Shown here one piece after another: positions 8,721-16,236 of a DNA stretch of 64,000 nucleotides. Both the position numbers and the translations under genes were made by a program. Each line of letters starts with the position of its first letter. Position 1 is the first letter of the stretch. The stretch is from Pontibacter burrus (GTDB lineage: Bacteria; Bacteroidota; Bacteroidia; Cytophagales; Hymenobacteraceae), in NCBI RefSeq assembly GCF_010686685.1, contig NZ_JAAGWD010000001.1, positions 558,001 to 622,000 of the forward strand, given 5' to 3'. Below the pieces are notes generated by a model. It saw only the letters and a program-made list of their open reading frames with translations, searched no databases and was not told where the DNA came from.

Positions 8721-8933
8721 TTCAGCGTGCTTCTCGAAACAGCGGTGCAGGTAACCAATATGCGGCGCTACTTCCTGTATCACTTCGCCATCAGTAATCA
8801 CTTCCAGGCGCAGTACGCCATGTGTGCTTGGGTGCTGCGGTCCCATGTTCACAATCATCTCGCCTGCCTTCAGGCCATCCAGGCTGAACTTGTTTGGCTC
8901 TGATTGTAGCAGGTATTCTTTGTAGATGGTGGA
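8721..8933 (-). pseudogene. Truncated 5' fragment of nuoD
   Basis: The fragment encodes the N-terminal about 70 residues of NuoD ([18 protein letters not shown] through HRCFEKHAE) and then breaks off at the alcohol-dehydrogenase fragment. The true start codon region is altered (MSQ is lost). Compared with the intact nuoD there are about 21 nucleotide differences but one amino-acid change (Val to Ile), so this sequence diverged while part of a working nuoD rather than as a dead fragment. Homology continues into the upstream region to about 9118. Confidence 0.88.
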
Positions 8934-8940
8934 TACTGGA

Positions 8941-8967
8941 GTTAGAAAGTTAAAAAGTTAGAGAGTT
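8941..8967. repeat. TTAGAAAG-type word repeat
   Basis: GTTAGAAAGTTAAAAAGTTA and what follows repeat AGTTAGA/AAGTTA words. The reverse complement of the same words occurs upstream of ccmF at 22325-22352. It is absent from the homologous position upstream of intact nuoD, so it was gained or lost after the copies separated. Confidence 0.55.
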
Positions 8968-9057
8968 AATGAATAGCAAAGTTCGGAAAAATGGGGGAAT
9001 TCTGCAGGGGTTTGTTTAGAGAGGTTTATAGTTGGACTTCTGTTATATTTTATTGGC

Positions 9058-9085
9058 GATAGATAGATAGATAGATAGATAGATA
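9058..9085 (+). repeat. Tetranucleotide satellite (GATA)7
   Basis: Seven uninterrupted GATA units. The equivalent position upstream of intact nuoD (near 6385) has only GATATATAG, so the tract expanded in this copy. Confidence 0.9.
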
Positions 9086-9239
9086 GTATATTCATTAGCC
9101 TTGTTACGTTTATACTAAAGGAGGAGGATTTTGAGGCAAGCGAAATTGAGAAGGACACAATGAGAAGAAATCATGCATTGGCATCAGCTCACCTTCTGAG
9201 TGCCTATTTAAAAGGAAATCCCATGTAGTTTTACTCTAT

Positions 9240-9450
9240 TCATTCTTGCTTTAGTAGCTTAATAGGATTAACCCTCTCCAGCAGGTCGCTGGTGCCGCCT
9301 TCCATCCGCAGTGTATCAACGCAATCTATACACTGCCCAATAAAGTAGCTTTGGTAAGTGGCTGCTGCTGTTTATTTCCCTTCCCCTTCTCACTCTTTCT
9401 GATCCAGTCTGTTCGTCGAAAATCCGCCGAAGTTCACGGATAATAATGTA
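9240..9450 (-). pseudogene. Frameshifted remnant of an unrecognised gene
   Basis: On the minus strand, RELRRIFDEQTGSERVRRG is followed one frame away by TYQSYFIGQCIDCVDTLRM and LERVNPIKLLKQE before a stop at 9240-9242. The composition of both pieces is protein-like and joining them needs one indel near 9370. I do not recognise the family. Confidence 0.3.
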
Positions 9451-9772
9451 TGATTCATATAATAAAGTCATCAGTACCTTGCAATACAAAGTACTATGTG
9501 CTAGATTCACTCTATGGAATTACCACATATGCTCCTTCTACAGCAGATAACCTTTGGCATCGTTATGAAAACAGAATTAACAAAATGGAGAGATTACCAA
9601 AGGCTATATTTATAAATCAAGGGTATAGGTGGTAAAGGAACAGTATACCACTTTCCTACAATGATTTTACCTTCTGTACTATGCGGCTTATTTCTCATTG
9701 CACAGTACTGCATAGTTGCATTGTTAAAGAAATAAATCACTGGGCAACACCAATTATTCAACCAATAGATAC

Positions 9773-10780
9773 ATGAAAAAAATATTACTCCTTTTTTTTC
9801 TAAGCCTCTTTCTCTTATCCCAGCAAGGGCTTTTTGCCCAGTCTTGCGGAAGTCGCCAGTTAGACCCCAATATAGCAGCCTTCTTGAAAATGATTGGCTA
9901 TAAAGACCGGACGCTTGAAGAGCTTCGTAGCATTCCCATTGAGCAAATCAAATATGTCGACCTGCCACTAAGGCCCTATCCCAAAGAAGATGTGCAGCGA
10001 ATTAAGATCACAGCAGACAGCATTCCGGTACTCGTCTTTAATCCCCTGCAAAAGAAAAACCTTCCCATTATTATCAATTACCATGGAGGTGGTTTTATTA
10101 TGCCGTTGTTGCCGGGGTGGGAGTACTCCCTATGGCAAGAAGCAAAGACCTTTGGCGCCATTGTTTTTGCCGTTGACTACCGGGTAGCACCGGAACACAG
10201 ATTTCCAGCTGCGGTGAATGACAGCTACAATGCCTTTAAATGGATTGTCCAACACGGAAGTAAATGGGGTGGAGACACCAGTCGCATTGCCTTACTTGGT
10301 AATAGCGCCGGTGCAAACCTGGTAGCAGTAATTGCCCAAAAAGCTAAAAAAGAAGGTATTAGCCATAAAATCAAGGTGCATATCATGAACGGATTACCGA
10401 TTGACCTTCGTCCGAAGAATATGGAGAGCTCCGTTTCGTATCAGCAAAATGCCAGAGGGTATTTTCAAACAAAAGACGACTGCTATTTTGCTGCAGAGAC
10501 CTATGCGCCGGGGCAATATAATAATCCGGAAGTGTCTCCCATTCTGACCAAAAACCTGAAAGGGCTACCGCCAGCCGTGATTATTAATGCCGAATTTGAC
10601 CCGCTAAGAGATGATGGAATATTATATGCCGCCAAACTAAGAAAGGCGGGCGTTAAGGTCTGGGACAAATGCTTTGCCGGACAGATCCATTGCCTGATAG
10701 GATTACAGCCAGGAACTCCTGCAATGCAGGACTATGAAAACCTTATCAAAACGGCCATGCACGAAGCTTTTTCAAAGTGA
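9773..10780 (+). CDS. Secreted alpha/beta hydrolase, hormone-sensitive-lipase (HSL) family
   Basis: 335 residues beginning with a clear signal peptide (ending LFAQ, about residue 23), so the enzyme acts in the periplasm or outside. The HSL oxyanion motif HGGG is at residues 104-107, the nucleophile elbow GNSAG has Ser178, and Asp276 (EFDPLRDDG) and His306 (GQIHC) complete the triad. VDYRVAPEHRFPAA is another family hallmark. Members are carboxylesterases acting on short acyl esters. The gene is cargo found only in the second copy of the duplicated block and precedes the metallophosphatase by about 85 bp; shared transcription is possible. Confidence 0.9.
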   Translation: MKKILLLFFLSLFLLSQQGLFAQSCGSRQLDPNIAAFLKMIGYKDRTLEELRSIPIEQIKYVDLPLRPYPKEDVQRIKITADSIPVLVFNPLQKKNLPIIINYHGGGFIMPLLPGWEYSLWQEAKTFGAIVFAVDYRVAPEHRFPAAVNDSYNAFKWIVQHGSKWGGDTSRIALLGNSAGANLVAVIAQKAKKEGISHKIKVHIMNGLPIDLRPKNMESSVSYQQNARGYFQTKDDCYFAAETYAPGQYNNPEVSPILTKNLKGLPPAVIINAEFDPLRDDGILYAAKLRKAGVKVWDKCFAGQIHCLIGLQPGTPAMQDYENLIKTAMHEAFSK

Positions 10781-10864
10781 CGGGTTCATGTATAACCGGC
10801 TGGATTATGGATATAAAAACTCACCCGTCGATAATGCCTGGCAGATCGACTACTACCCTAAAAC

Positions 10865-12145
10865 ATGAAAAAATCTAAAAAGATCATTAAAACACTTTTA
10901 AAGTGGAGCCTGCTGGTGTGGGCAGGTTATTTGGTAATAACCACTTTAGTATTTGGGCACGCTTATATTGATGAAGCAAAATACGAGTACCCCATTTACT
11001 GGTCAGGAGTCGATGCTTATTTTAAAAATGAAGAAATAGAGTTTGCCCTGAATAAGCCTGTTGAGCTAAAATTAAAAGGTATAGATGGACCCTACATATA
11101 TGGCAACTATCAATATACTGTAGATGCACAAAACAAGCTTTTGAAAGCACCTTTTGATAGGCAGTACCCCATACAGGTACATGTAGCAAATAACGACAGC
11201 GATTCATTTGAAGCTAACCTAAAGGAAACACACCACATAGAGCCATTTAGTTATGAGTTACCAGCTAAACTGATAGCCATCTCAGATATAGAAGGAAATT
11301 TTAATGCCTTCTATAGTTTCCTTGTAAAGAATGGTGTGATGGATGAAAAGTATAACTGGACATTTGGAAGGGGGCACTTAGTGCTTAACGGCGATTTTGT
11401 AGATCGGGGAGGCGATGTGACGCAGGTGCTTTGGCTGATCTATATGCTGGAAGAAAAAGCGGGGAAAGCCGGCGGAAAAGTGCACTATATTATCGGTAAC
11501 CATGAAGTGATGAACCTCTATGGCGATAACTCAGATACCGATACTAAATACGTTGCAGTTGCCAAACAAATAAGCGGTAAACAGAATTGGGAGGAGGCCG
11601 GGAGGTACTTATTCTCAGCTGAGTCGGAATTAGGGAAGTGGCTGAGAAGTAAAAATGTAGTTGAAAAGATTGGCGATTATGTTTTTGTGCATGCTGGTAT
11701 TAAATCGAAACTTATAGAAGAGAACCTGACCATTCCGGAAATAAACAGCATAGCCAGAAAGTATTATGGCCTTCGAACGAAAGGGCTGGCATTGAGTCAG
11801 AAAGAACGGCTGGTACTGAATTCGTACGACAGCCCCTACTGGGATAGAAGCTATGCCATGAACGTACTCATTGCAGGAGTCTTTGCCTTTTATGATCCTT
11901 TCAATGCTTCGTTTCACGAAACTACACAGGAAGAAGCTGAGCAGGTTTTAAAGTTTTATAATGCGTCTAAGATGGTTGTAGGCCATAATGTTGTCAGCGA
12001 TATTACCCCGGATTATAATGGTCTTCTCATCAAAATAGATGTAAAACATGGTCGTGAAAAATACAGTGGTAAGACCAAAGGTTTACTCATCGAAAAGGGT
12101 ATTGAATATAAAGTAGATGATTTAGGTAAAAGGACTGAATTATGA
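10865..12145 (+). CDS. Membrane-anchored calcineurin-like metallophosphoesterase
   Basis: 426 residues. An N-terminal hydrophobic segment (WSLLVWAGYLVITTLVFG) anchors or exports the protein. The metallophosphoesterase motifs follow in order: SDIEGN (about residue 140; usual form D-x-H, here Glu replaces His), GDFVDRGGD, IIGNHEVMN, FVHAGI and VGHN. This order matches the serine/threonine-phosphatase-like (Shewanella-type) phosphatases. The DIEGN variant of the first motif changes a usual metal ligand. Cargo unique to the second copy of the duplicated block; partner relation with the preceding hydrolase is only inferred from adjacency. Confidence 0.85.
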   Translation: MKKSKKIIKTLLKWSLLVWAGYLVITTLVFGHAYIDEAKYEYPIYWSGVDAYFKNEEIEFALNKPVELKLKGIDGPYIYGNYQYTVDAQNKLLKAPFDRQYPIQVHVANNDSDSFEANLKETHHIEPFSYELPAKLIAISDIEGNFNAFYSFLVKNGVMDEKYNWTFGRGHLVLNGDFVDRGGDVTQVLWLIYMLEEKAGKAGGKVHYIIGNHEVMNLYGDNSDTDTKYVAVAKQISGKQNWEEAGRYLFSAESELGKWLRSKNVVEKIGDYVFVHAGIKSKLIEENLTIPEINSIARKYYGLRTKGLALSQKERLVLNSYDSPYWDRSYAMNVLIAGVFAFYDPFNASFHETTQEEAEQVLKFYNASKMVVGHNVVSDITPDYNGLLIKIDVKHGREKYSGKTKGLLIEKGIEYKVDDLGKRTEL

Positions 12146-12290
12146 TATCTGCTGGTCCGAACTTTTAGCTTATATTTATATAGACAAGGACAAAAGTTAA
12201 AAGCACGCATTAGTAAGAGTTTTTCATTCCTAACTATAGTTTGCAAAAATCACACCCTAAAAACTCCACCATAACCAAATCTGCTCAAAC

Positions 12291-12725
12291 ATGAATACAG
12301 AATGGCATTTCCCGGTAATGATCTTTGCCTCACTGCTTGTGTTCTTTCTTGTAATAAGAGCGGTTTTGCCGGGGCAGGAGTTCAGACAGAAAAAGTATAC
12401 GGTTGCACTACTCTCCATTCTGGTAGTTATAGTTGGGATGCTGTTTGGGAAATACGGTGCTACCTGGGGATTGCCCTGGTGGATCTACTACCCAATTCCT
12501 ATGCTGATAACAGTCTTATTGCCCCCGCTCGTCCTGAAACTAAGAAAGACTAAAACAGCCTTGTACCTGGTTCTCAGTTTTCTGTCTGCCCCTTTTATTC
12601 ATATCTTTTTCTCCTTTTTCTTCGGCTGGACAGAATACATGCCCTTTGGAAGATTCCATCTGCCCAGATCTTATTTCACTAAAACACCTGTAGACCTAAT
12701 TCTGGCATCTGGCAAGGCAGGTTAG
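12291..12725 (+). CDS. Small membrane protein, copy B, with a frameshifted C-terminus
   Basis: 144 residues; the first about 118 match the product of 7973-8365 with about ten substitutions. After EYMPF the reading differs: here CCCTTTGGA, in copy A CCTTTTTGG. Adding one T restores WKIPSAQILFH and a stop at the same place as in copy A, with mainly synonymous or conservative differences. So this copy has lost one T in a T run and carries a novel C-terminal tail of about 25 residues. Three or four hydrophobic helices; no family recognised. It precedes the alcohol dehydrogenase by 29 bp in both copies' arrangement. Confidence 0.7.
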   Translation: MNTEWHFPVMIFASLLVFFLVIRAVLPGQEFRQKKYTVALLSILVVIVGMLFGKYGATWGLPWWIYYPIPMLITVLLPPLVLKLRKTKTALYLVLSFLSAPFIHIFFSFFFGWTEYMPFGRFHLPRSYFTKTPVDLILASGKAG

Positions 12726-12754
12726 CAGGTATAAACCCTTACGCTTCACACCTT

Positions 12755-13717
12755 ATGAAAGCAGCAGTACATACACGCTATGGTCCACCTGAAGTGGTAA
12801 GCATAAAGGAAGTTTCTAAGCCTGAGCCCAAAGGTAACGAAGTGCTTATCCGGGTCTATGCCTCTACGGTTAACCGCACCGATAGCGGATTTCGGAGTGC
12901 CGAATATTTCATTTCGAGGTTCTGGAGTGGGGTTTTCAGACCAAACTATCAAACACTTGGTTGTGAGTTTGCCGGGCAGGTAGAGGCAGTGGGTAAGGAA
13001 GTGAGATCTGTAAAGGTTGGGGAAAAAGTGTTTGGTTATAACGACAAAAAGTGCGGTGGACATGGCGAGTACTTAACGCTGGAAGAAAACGAAGCTTTTA
13101 CGACCATACCGGATGGCCTGACCTACGAAGAGGCAGCCCCGATAACCGAAGGGGCGCACTATGCGCTGGGCCACATTCGGGCAGCAAAAGTTAAGAGCGG
13201 GCAGCATGTGCTAGTGTATGGGGCCACGGGCGCAATTGGGTCCGCTATGGTGCAGCTGCTCAAACACTTTGGGGCGTGCGTAACAGCAGTATGCCATACC
13301 AGACATATACCGCTCGTCAAATCCCTGGGAGCTGATGTGGTTATAGATTACACGCAGGAAGACTACGCAAAGGCGGATCGTAACTATAGTGTTGTGTTCG
13401 ATGCTGTCGGAAAAACGTCGTTCGGGCATTGTAAACCGGTGCTAACGGAAAAGGGCATTTACATCTCGACAGAGCTCGGAAAAAACTGGGAGAATATTTA
13501 CCTGGCACTGCTAACACCGTTTGGGAAAGGCAAAAAGGTATTGTTCCCTATACCTACTATCAGCAAAGCAGATTTAGAATTCCTGAAGCGGTTGATCGAG
13601 CGCAAGGAGTTCAAACCTGTGTTCGATCGGCAGTATCCGTTAGAGCGGATAGTTGAAGCTTACAGGTATGTAGAAACAGGCCAGAAAGTTGGCAACGTGG
13701 TTATTACGCTGAATTAA
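12755..13717 (+). CDS. Zinc-independent MDR-family NAD(P)-dependent alcohol dehydrogenase / quinone reductase
   Basis: 320 residues. MKAAVHTRYGPPEVV is the typical start of medium-chain dehydrogenase/reductase (MDR) quinone oxidoreductases, [12 protein letters not shown] is the N-terminal GroES-like core, and VLVYGATGAIGSA is the nucleotide-binding glycine motif. The structural zinc cysteines are missing. It likely reduces quinones or enals with NADPH in the cytosol; the substrate is unknown. Its first 240 bp are duplicated at 8482-8720, and it is the intact right-hand end of the duplicated block. Confidence 0.9.
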   Translation: MKAAVHTRYGPPEVVSIKEVSKPEPKGNEVLIRVYASTVNRTDSGFRSAEYFISRFWSGVFRPNYQTLGCEFAGQVEAVGKEVRSVKVGEKVFGYNDKKCGGHGEYLTLEENEAFTTIPDGLTYEEAAPITEGAHYALGHIRAAKVKSGQHVLVYGATGAIGSAMVQLLKHFGACVTAVCHTRHIPLVKSLGADVVIDYTQEDYAKADRNYSVVFDAVGKTSFGHCKPVLTEKGIYISTELGKNWENIYLALLTPFGKGKKVLFPIPTISKADLEFLKRLIERKEFKPVFDRQYPLERIVEAYRYVETGQKVGNVVITLN

Positions 13718-13821
13718 TGGGTGACAAACCTTGTAACTACAGCAGGTTATAAGTTAATATTTGCAGTGCAAATTGGTAAGCTGGAAACGATCTAAAGTAG
13801 CCAGTTAGAAATTCAAAATGG

Positions 13822-14304
13822 ATGAATAGCTTCAGAAAAATAGAGCTAGTTTATTTAAAGCCTAAACCAAAGCGTTTGAGCAAGGGGCTTATCTGGGGAC
13901 TTCTTTTTATTGTTGTAATGACCGGTTTAGGTTGTAAAAAAGAAGAGGTTAATTCTGACGCTGCTGAATATTATGTCAAATATGAATTGGATAGCTCGAC
14001 CAGTTATCCTGCCGGCCAGTTAAACGTTGTGTTAAGTGCAGAAAATAATCAAGATAAAAACTTTGTAATTGGGGCTAGGTCACCATGGGAGCTTGTAGTA
14101 GGTCCGGTTAAAAAGGGATTTAACGCAAAGCTTGTAGTAGCCAGGGGCGAGCCTTTGGATGATCCTTTTTATTTCAAGAACCCTCTCATATTACATTCTC
14201 AAATTTCTGTTAGCAAAAATGGTAGCCCGTACGTCCTAAAGAAAACTGAAATGAGCGATATAACAAGAAGTTCTGCCCAGGTAAACTATACGATTGACTA
14301 TTAA
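13822..14304 (+). CDS. Hypothetical lipoprotein
   Basis: 160 residues with a basic N-terminus, one hydrophobic helix (GLIWGLLFIVVMTGLGC) and Cys38 in a lipobox. The mature part is beta-rich and polar, without a family I recognise. A possible promoter lies upstream: TTG at 13731-13733 and AATATTTG at 13756-13763 with a 22 bp gap. Composition is more AT-rich than the core genes. Confidence 0.7.
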   Translation: MNSFRKIELVYLKPKPKRLSKGLIWGLLFIVVMTGLGCKKEEVNSDAAEYYVKYELDSSTSYPAGQLNVVLSAENNQDKNFVIGARSPWELVVGPVKKGFNAKLVVARGEPLDDPFYFKNPLILHSQISVSKNGSPYVLKKTEMSDITRSSAQVNYTIDY

Positions 14305-14623
14305 TTTACCTGAGCGAGGTATTCCCAATTAATGCTATGATCGGGCAGGTAGCGGCATACCAATATGCATATGGGCAAAGTAGTTTAGCTATACAAAATT
14401 TGGCTCCGAACAAGCAAAAGGCAAAGCAGAAAACAGCGTTTGGTACAAGATGTTAACCGCACGGTGAACAATAGATATAGCAAACTTATAACTCTATGTG
14501 TTTATCTGGTAAATAGTAGCAGCATTACTATATAAAATTAAATGTATACTATATCTTTGATATTAGAGCGTATTTCAGGATCGGTCTATATCAGCGAATT
14601 AACTTTTAGCCAACACTACTTTT
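14305..14623. other. Gap with a candidate promoter and no gene
   Basis: 319 bp of AT-rich sequence. Apart from the candidate -7 element at 14552-14559 I see nothing in it. Confidence 0.5.
14552..14559 (+). promoter_or_regulatory. Candidate -7 element (TATCTTTG)
   Basis: TATCTTTG matches the Bacteroidota -7 consensus TAnnTTTG exactly and lies 64 bp before the ATG at 14624. No TTG is found at the expected upstream distance. Confidence 0.4.
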
Positions 14624-15874
14624 ATGAACAAACTTTTACTTTCTCTACTGCTTCTGGTTTGCAGCCTTACTACCTACGCCCAGGTTACTTTTGAGCCCGG
14701 CTATTTTATCGACAATAACGGAACCAGGATTGACTGTCTGATCAGGAATACGGATAAAAGCTCCAACCCTACTCTCATCGAATATAAACTCACAGAAGAA
14801 GGTAAAGCCCAGACCGAATCGATAGATAACATACAGGCCTTCGAGATTCTGAACACGATCCATAAATACAAACGCTTTATAGTTAACATAGACCGCTCTT
14901 CAGATAACCTTAGGGAACTACACTATGTTCGGGAGCCTGAATTCAAATCAAGACAACTTTTTTTGAGGGTCTTGCTGGAAGGGGATATAACGCTCTATGT
15001 TTACAAGGAGCCCAGCCTGACCCGCTTTTTCTACCAGATAGGCGATGCGCAGCCGGAGCAGCTTGTCTATAAAAAGTATATGCACGACGTTACAAGCTTC
15101 AGGGAAAACAAAGCATTTCAGCAACAACTATGGATGGCGCTGCAATGCCCCTCCTTTACAATGGAGCAGTTCAGTAAGCTGAATTACGAAGAGAGGAATC
15201 TTGTAAGAATATTTAAAGAGTACTATAGCTGCACAGGCCAGCAATATACGGATCATGCGCTCGATAGAACCAAAGACGTTTTTAGCTTTAGAGTAGGGGC
15301 TGGTGTTGGTTTGGGCGCGCTGGAATTGTATAACGGCAAATCAAGCAGTACGCTTGATATGGGAGTTGGCCTTGCACCCCAGGTCTTCGGGGAAATAGTC
15401 TATACATTACCCTTTAACAAACGACAGTGGGAGATTTTTATAAAGCCAACCTTTGTTTACTTTAAGAAAAAGGGAAAAGCTCCGGTATTCGGACCAAATG
15501 CTGAGATAGAATCAAACCTTTCTCATGTAATGTTGCCGCTCGGCCTGCGAAAGTCGTTTTACCTGAATACAGATGTAAAGTTCTTATTGAGCAGCGCTGT
15601 CGCGGTAAACAACCTGGTTTTCAAAAAGGAAGTGCTTACCATAATAAAAGACGGTAAAAAAGGATTTGATACTTTTCCTAACTCATACTATCCATCGCTT
15701 GTCGTTGGCACAGGCTTTAGTTTCAGGAACAAGTTCGCTGTTGAAGCAAACTACTACTTAGCTAATACTATGGGAAAGGGAGCCGGGGCTTACTACAGCA
15801 CTCAGTCTGATACTATCTGGAAACCCAGGCTGGCGAGCTCTTATGCTGTAGCTCTGAGCTATACTTTAAAGTAG
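14624..15874 (+). CDS. Secreted outer-membrane-barrel protein of a Bacteroidota-specific family
   Basis: 416 residues with a signal peptide ending TTYAQ (about residue 20). The mature N-terminus VTFEPGYFIDNNGTRIDCLI and the following IEYKL...IDNIQAFEI are typical of a Bacteroidota family often mislabelled tRNA modification GTPase in databases. The C-terminal half (from FSFRVGAGVGLGAL) is a run of amphipathic strands ending AVALSYTLK, which fits an outer-membrane barrel. A strong terminator follows. Function unknown. Confidence 0.8.
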   Translation: MNKLLLSLLLLVCSLTTYAQVTFEPGYFIDNNGTRIDCLIRNTDKSSNPTLIEYKLTEEGKAQTESIDNIQAFEILNTIHKYKRFIVNIDRSSDNLRELHYVREPEFKSRQLFLRVLLEGDITLYVYKEPSLTRFFYQIGDAQPEQLVYKKYMHDVTSFRENKAFQQQLWMALQCPSFTMEQFSKLNYEERNLVRIFKEYYSCTGQQYTDHALDRTKDVFSFRVGAGVGLGALELYNGKSSSTLDMGVGLAPQVFGEIVYTLPFNKRQWEIFIKPTFVYFKKKGKAPVFGPNAEIESNLSHVMLPLGLRKSFYLNTDVKFLLSSAVAVNNLVFKKEVLTIIKDGKKGFDTFPNSYYPSLVVGTGFSFRNKFAVEANYYLANTMGKGAGAYYSTQSDTIWKPRLASSYAVALSYTLK

Positions 15875-15918
15875 CTATTGTTGCAAAGTGGCTCAGTTTA
15901 ATTTTAGTAATGATTAAG

Positions 15919-15965
15919 GAGGCTATAGTTTGTGTTTGCTCCAACATAAACTATAGCCTCTTTTT
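15919..15965 (+). terminator. Terminator whose stem is made of two CTATAGTTT motifs
   Basis: GAGGCTATAGTTT at 15919-15931 pairs perfectly with AAACTATAGCCTC at 15948-15960, and TTTTT follows. It ends the transcript of the outer-membrane protein. Confidence 0.85.
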
Positions 15966-16047
15966 AGATGACCTTTTGCAGGGTATCAGCTATCAGAAGT
16001 GAAATAATAAAAGGTTTTTAGTATATTGTGTTAATTATATACTAACC

Positions 16048-16236
16048 ATGAAATACGCCTACCTGCTTATACTTGCCTTGCTGTTGTTTGCCGATATATT
16101 TGCTTACACCGAAGTGGTGGGGCTTATCCGGCAGCCTTCGGATACGTCGGTTATAGTTGGGCTGCTTCTGCTGACTTTACTTGTAGCAGTAAATTTTATA
16201 GTTATCCGTTTTACCCTTTCCAAATTTAAAGCTTAA
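16048..16236 (+). CDS. Small two-helix membrane protein
   Basis: 62 residues with two hydrophobic helices (YAYLLILALLLFADIFAY and VIVGLLLLTLLVAVNFIVI) and a short loop. The stop overlaps the start of the SPFH gene by one base (TAATG), so the two are translated from one transcript. It may be a membrane partner of the SPFH protein; that is inference from coupling only. Confidence 0.65.
   Translation: MKYAYLLILALLLFADIFAYTEVVGLIRQPSDTSVIVGLLLLTLLVAVNFIVIRFTLSKFKA

Larger units (their letters stand above)
8934..9772. other. Long gap in the duplicated block: nuoD upstream copy, satellites and remnants
   Basis: From 8934 to about 9118 the sequence matches the region upstream of intact nuoD (6281-6424), with an inserted word repeat at 8941-8967 and a GATA satellite at 9058-9085. 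From 9119 on there is a probable gene remnant on the minus strand (listed separately) and a 61-codon frame at 9450-9635 that I cannot support as a gene. Nothing else was seen. Confidence 0.6.

Noticed and set aside
8482-8754. 90-codon chimeric open frame across the dehydrogenase/nuoD joint
   Set aside because: It is the dehydrogenase fragment plus antisense nuoD; the product lacks the cofactor domain and is not a meaningful fusion.
8721-8933. Insertion-sequence relic at the nuoD fragment
   Set aside because: No terminal inverted repeats, transposase pieces or target duplication; the fragment is ordinary nuoD coding sequence.
9058-9085. CRISPR-like repetition
   Set aside because: A pure tetranucleotide tract without spacers; no CRISPR array or cas gene in the window.
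9450-9635. 61-codon plus-strand frame in the accessory gap
   Set aside because: No signal, no family and no promoter; it overlaps the edge of the minus-strand remnant. Kept only as a note.
14624-15874. tRNA modification GTPase label
   Set aside because: No G motifs; a signal peptide and barrel strands show this is a secreted outer-membrane protein of a family that is often mislabelled.
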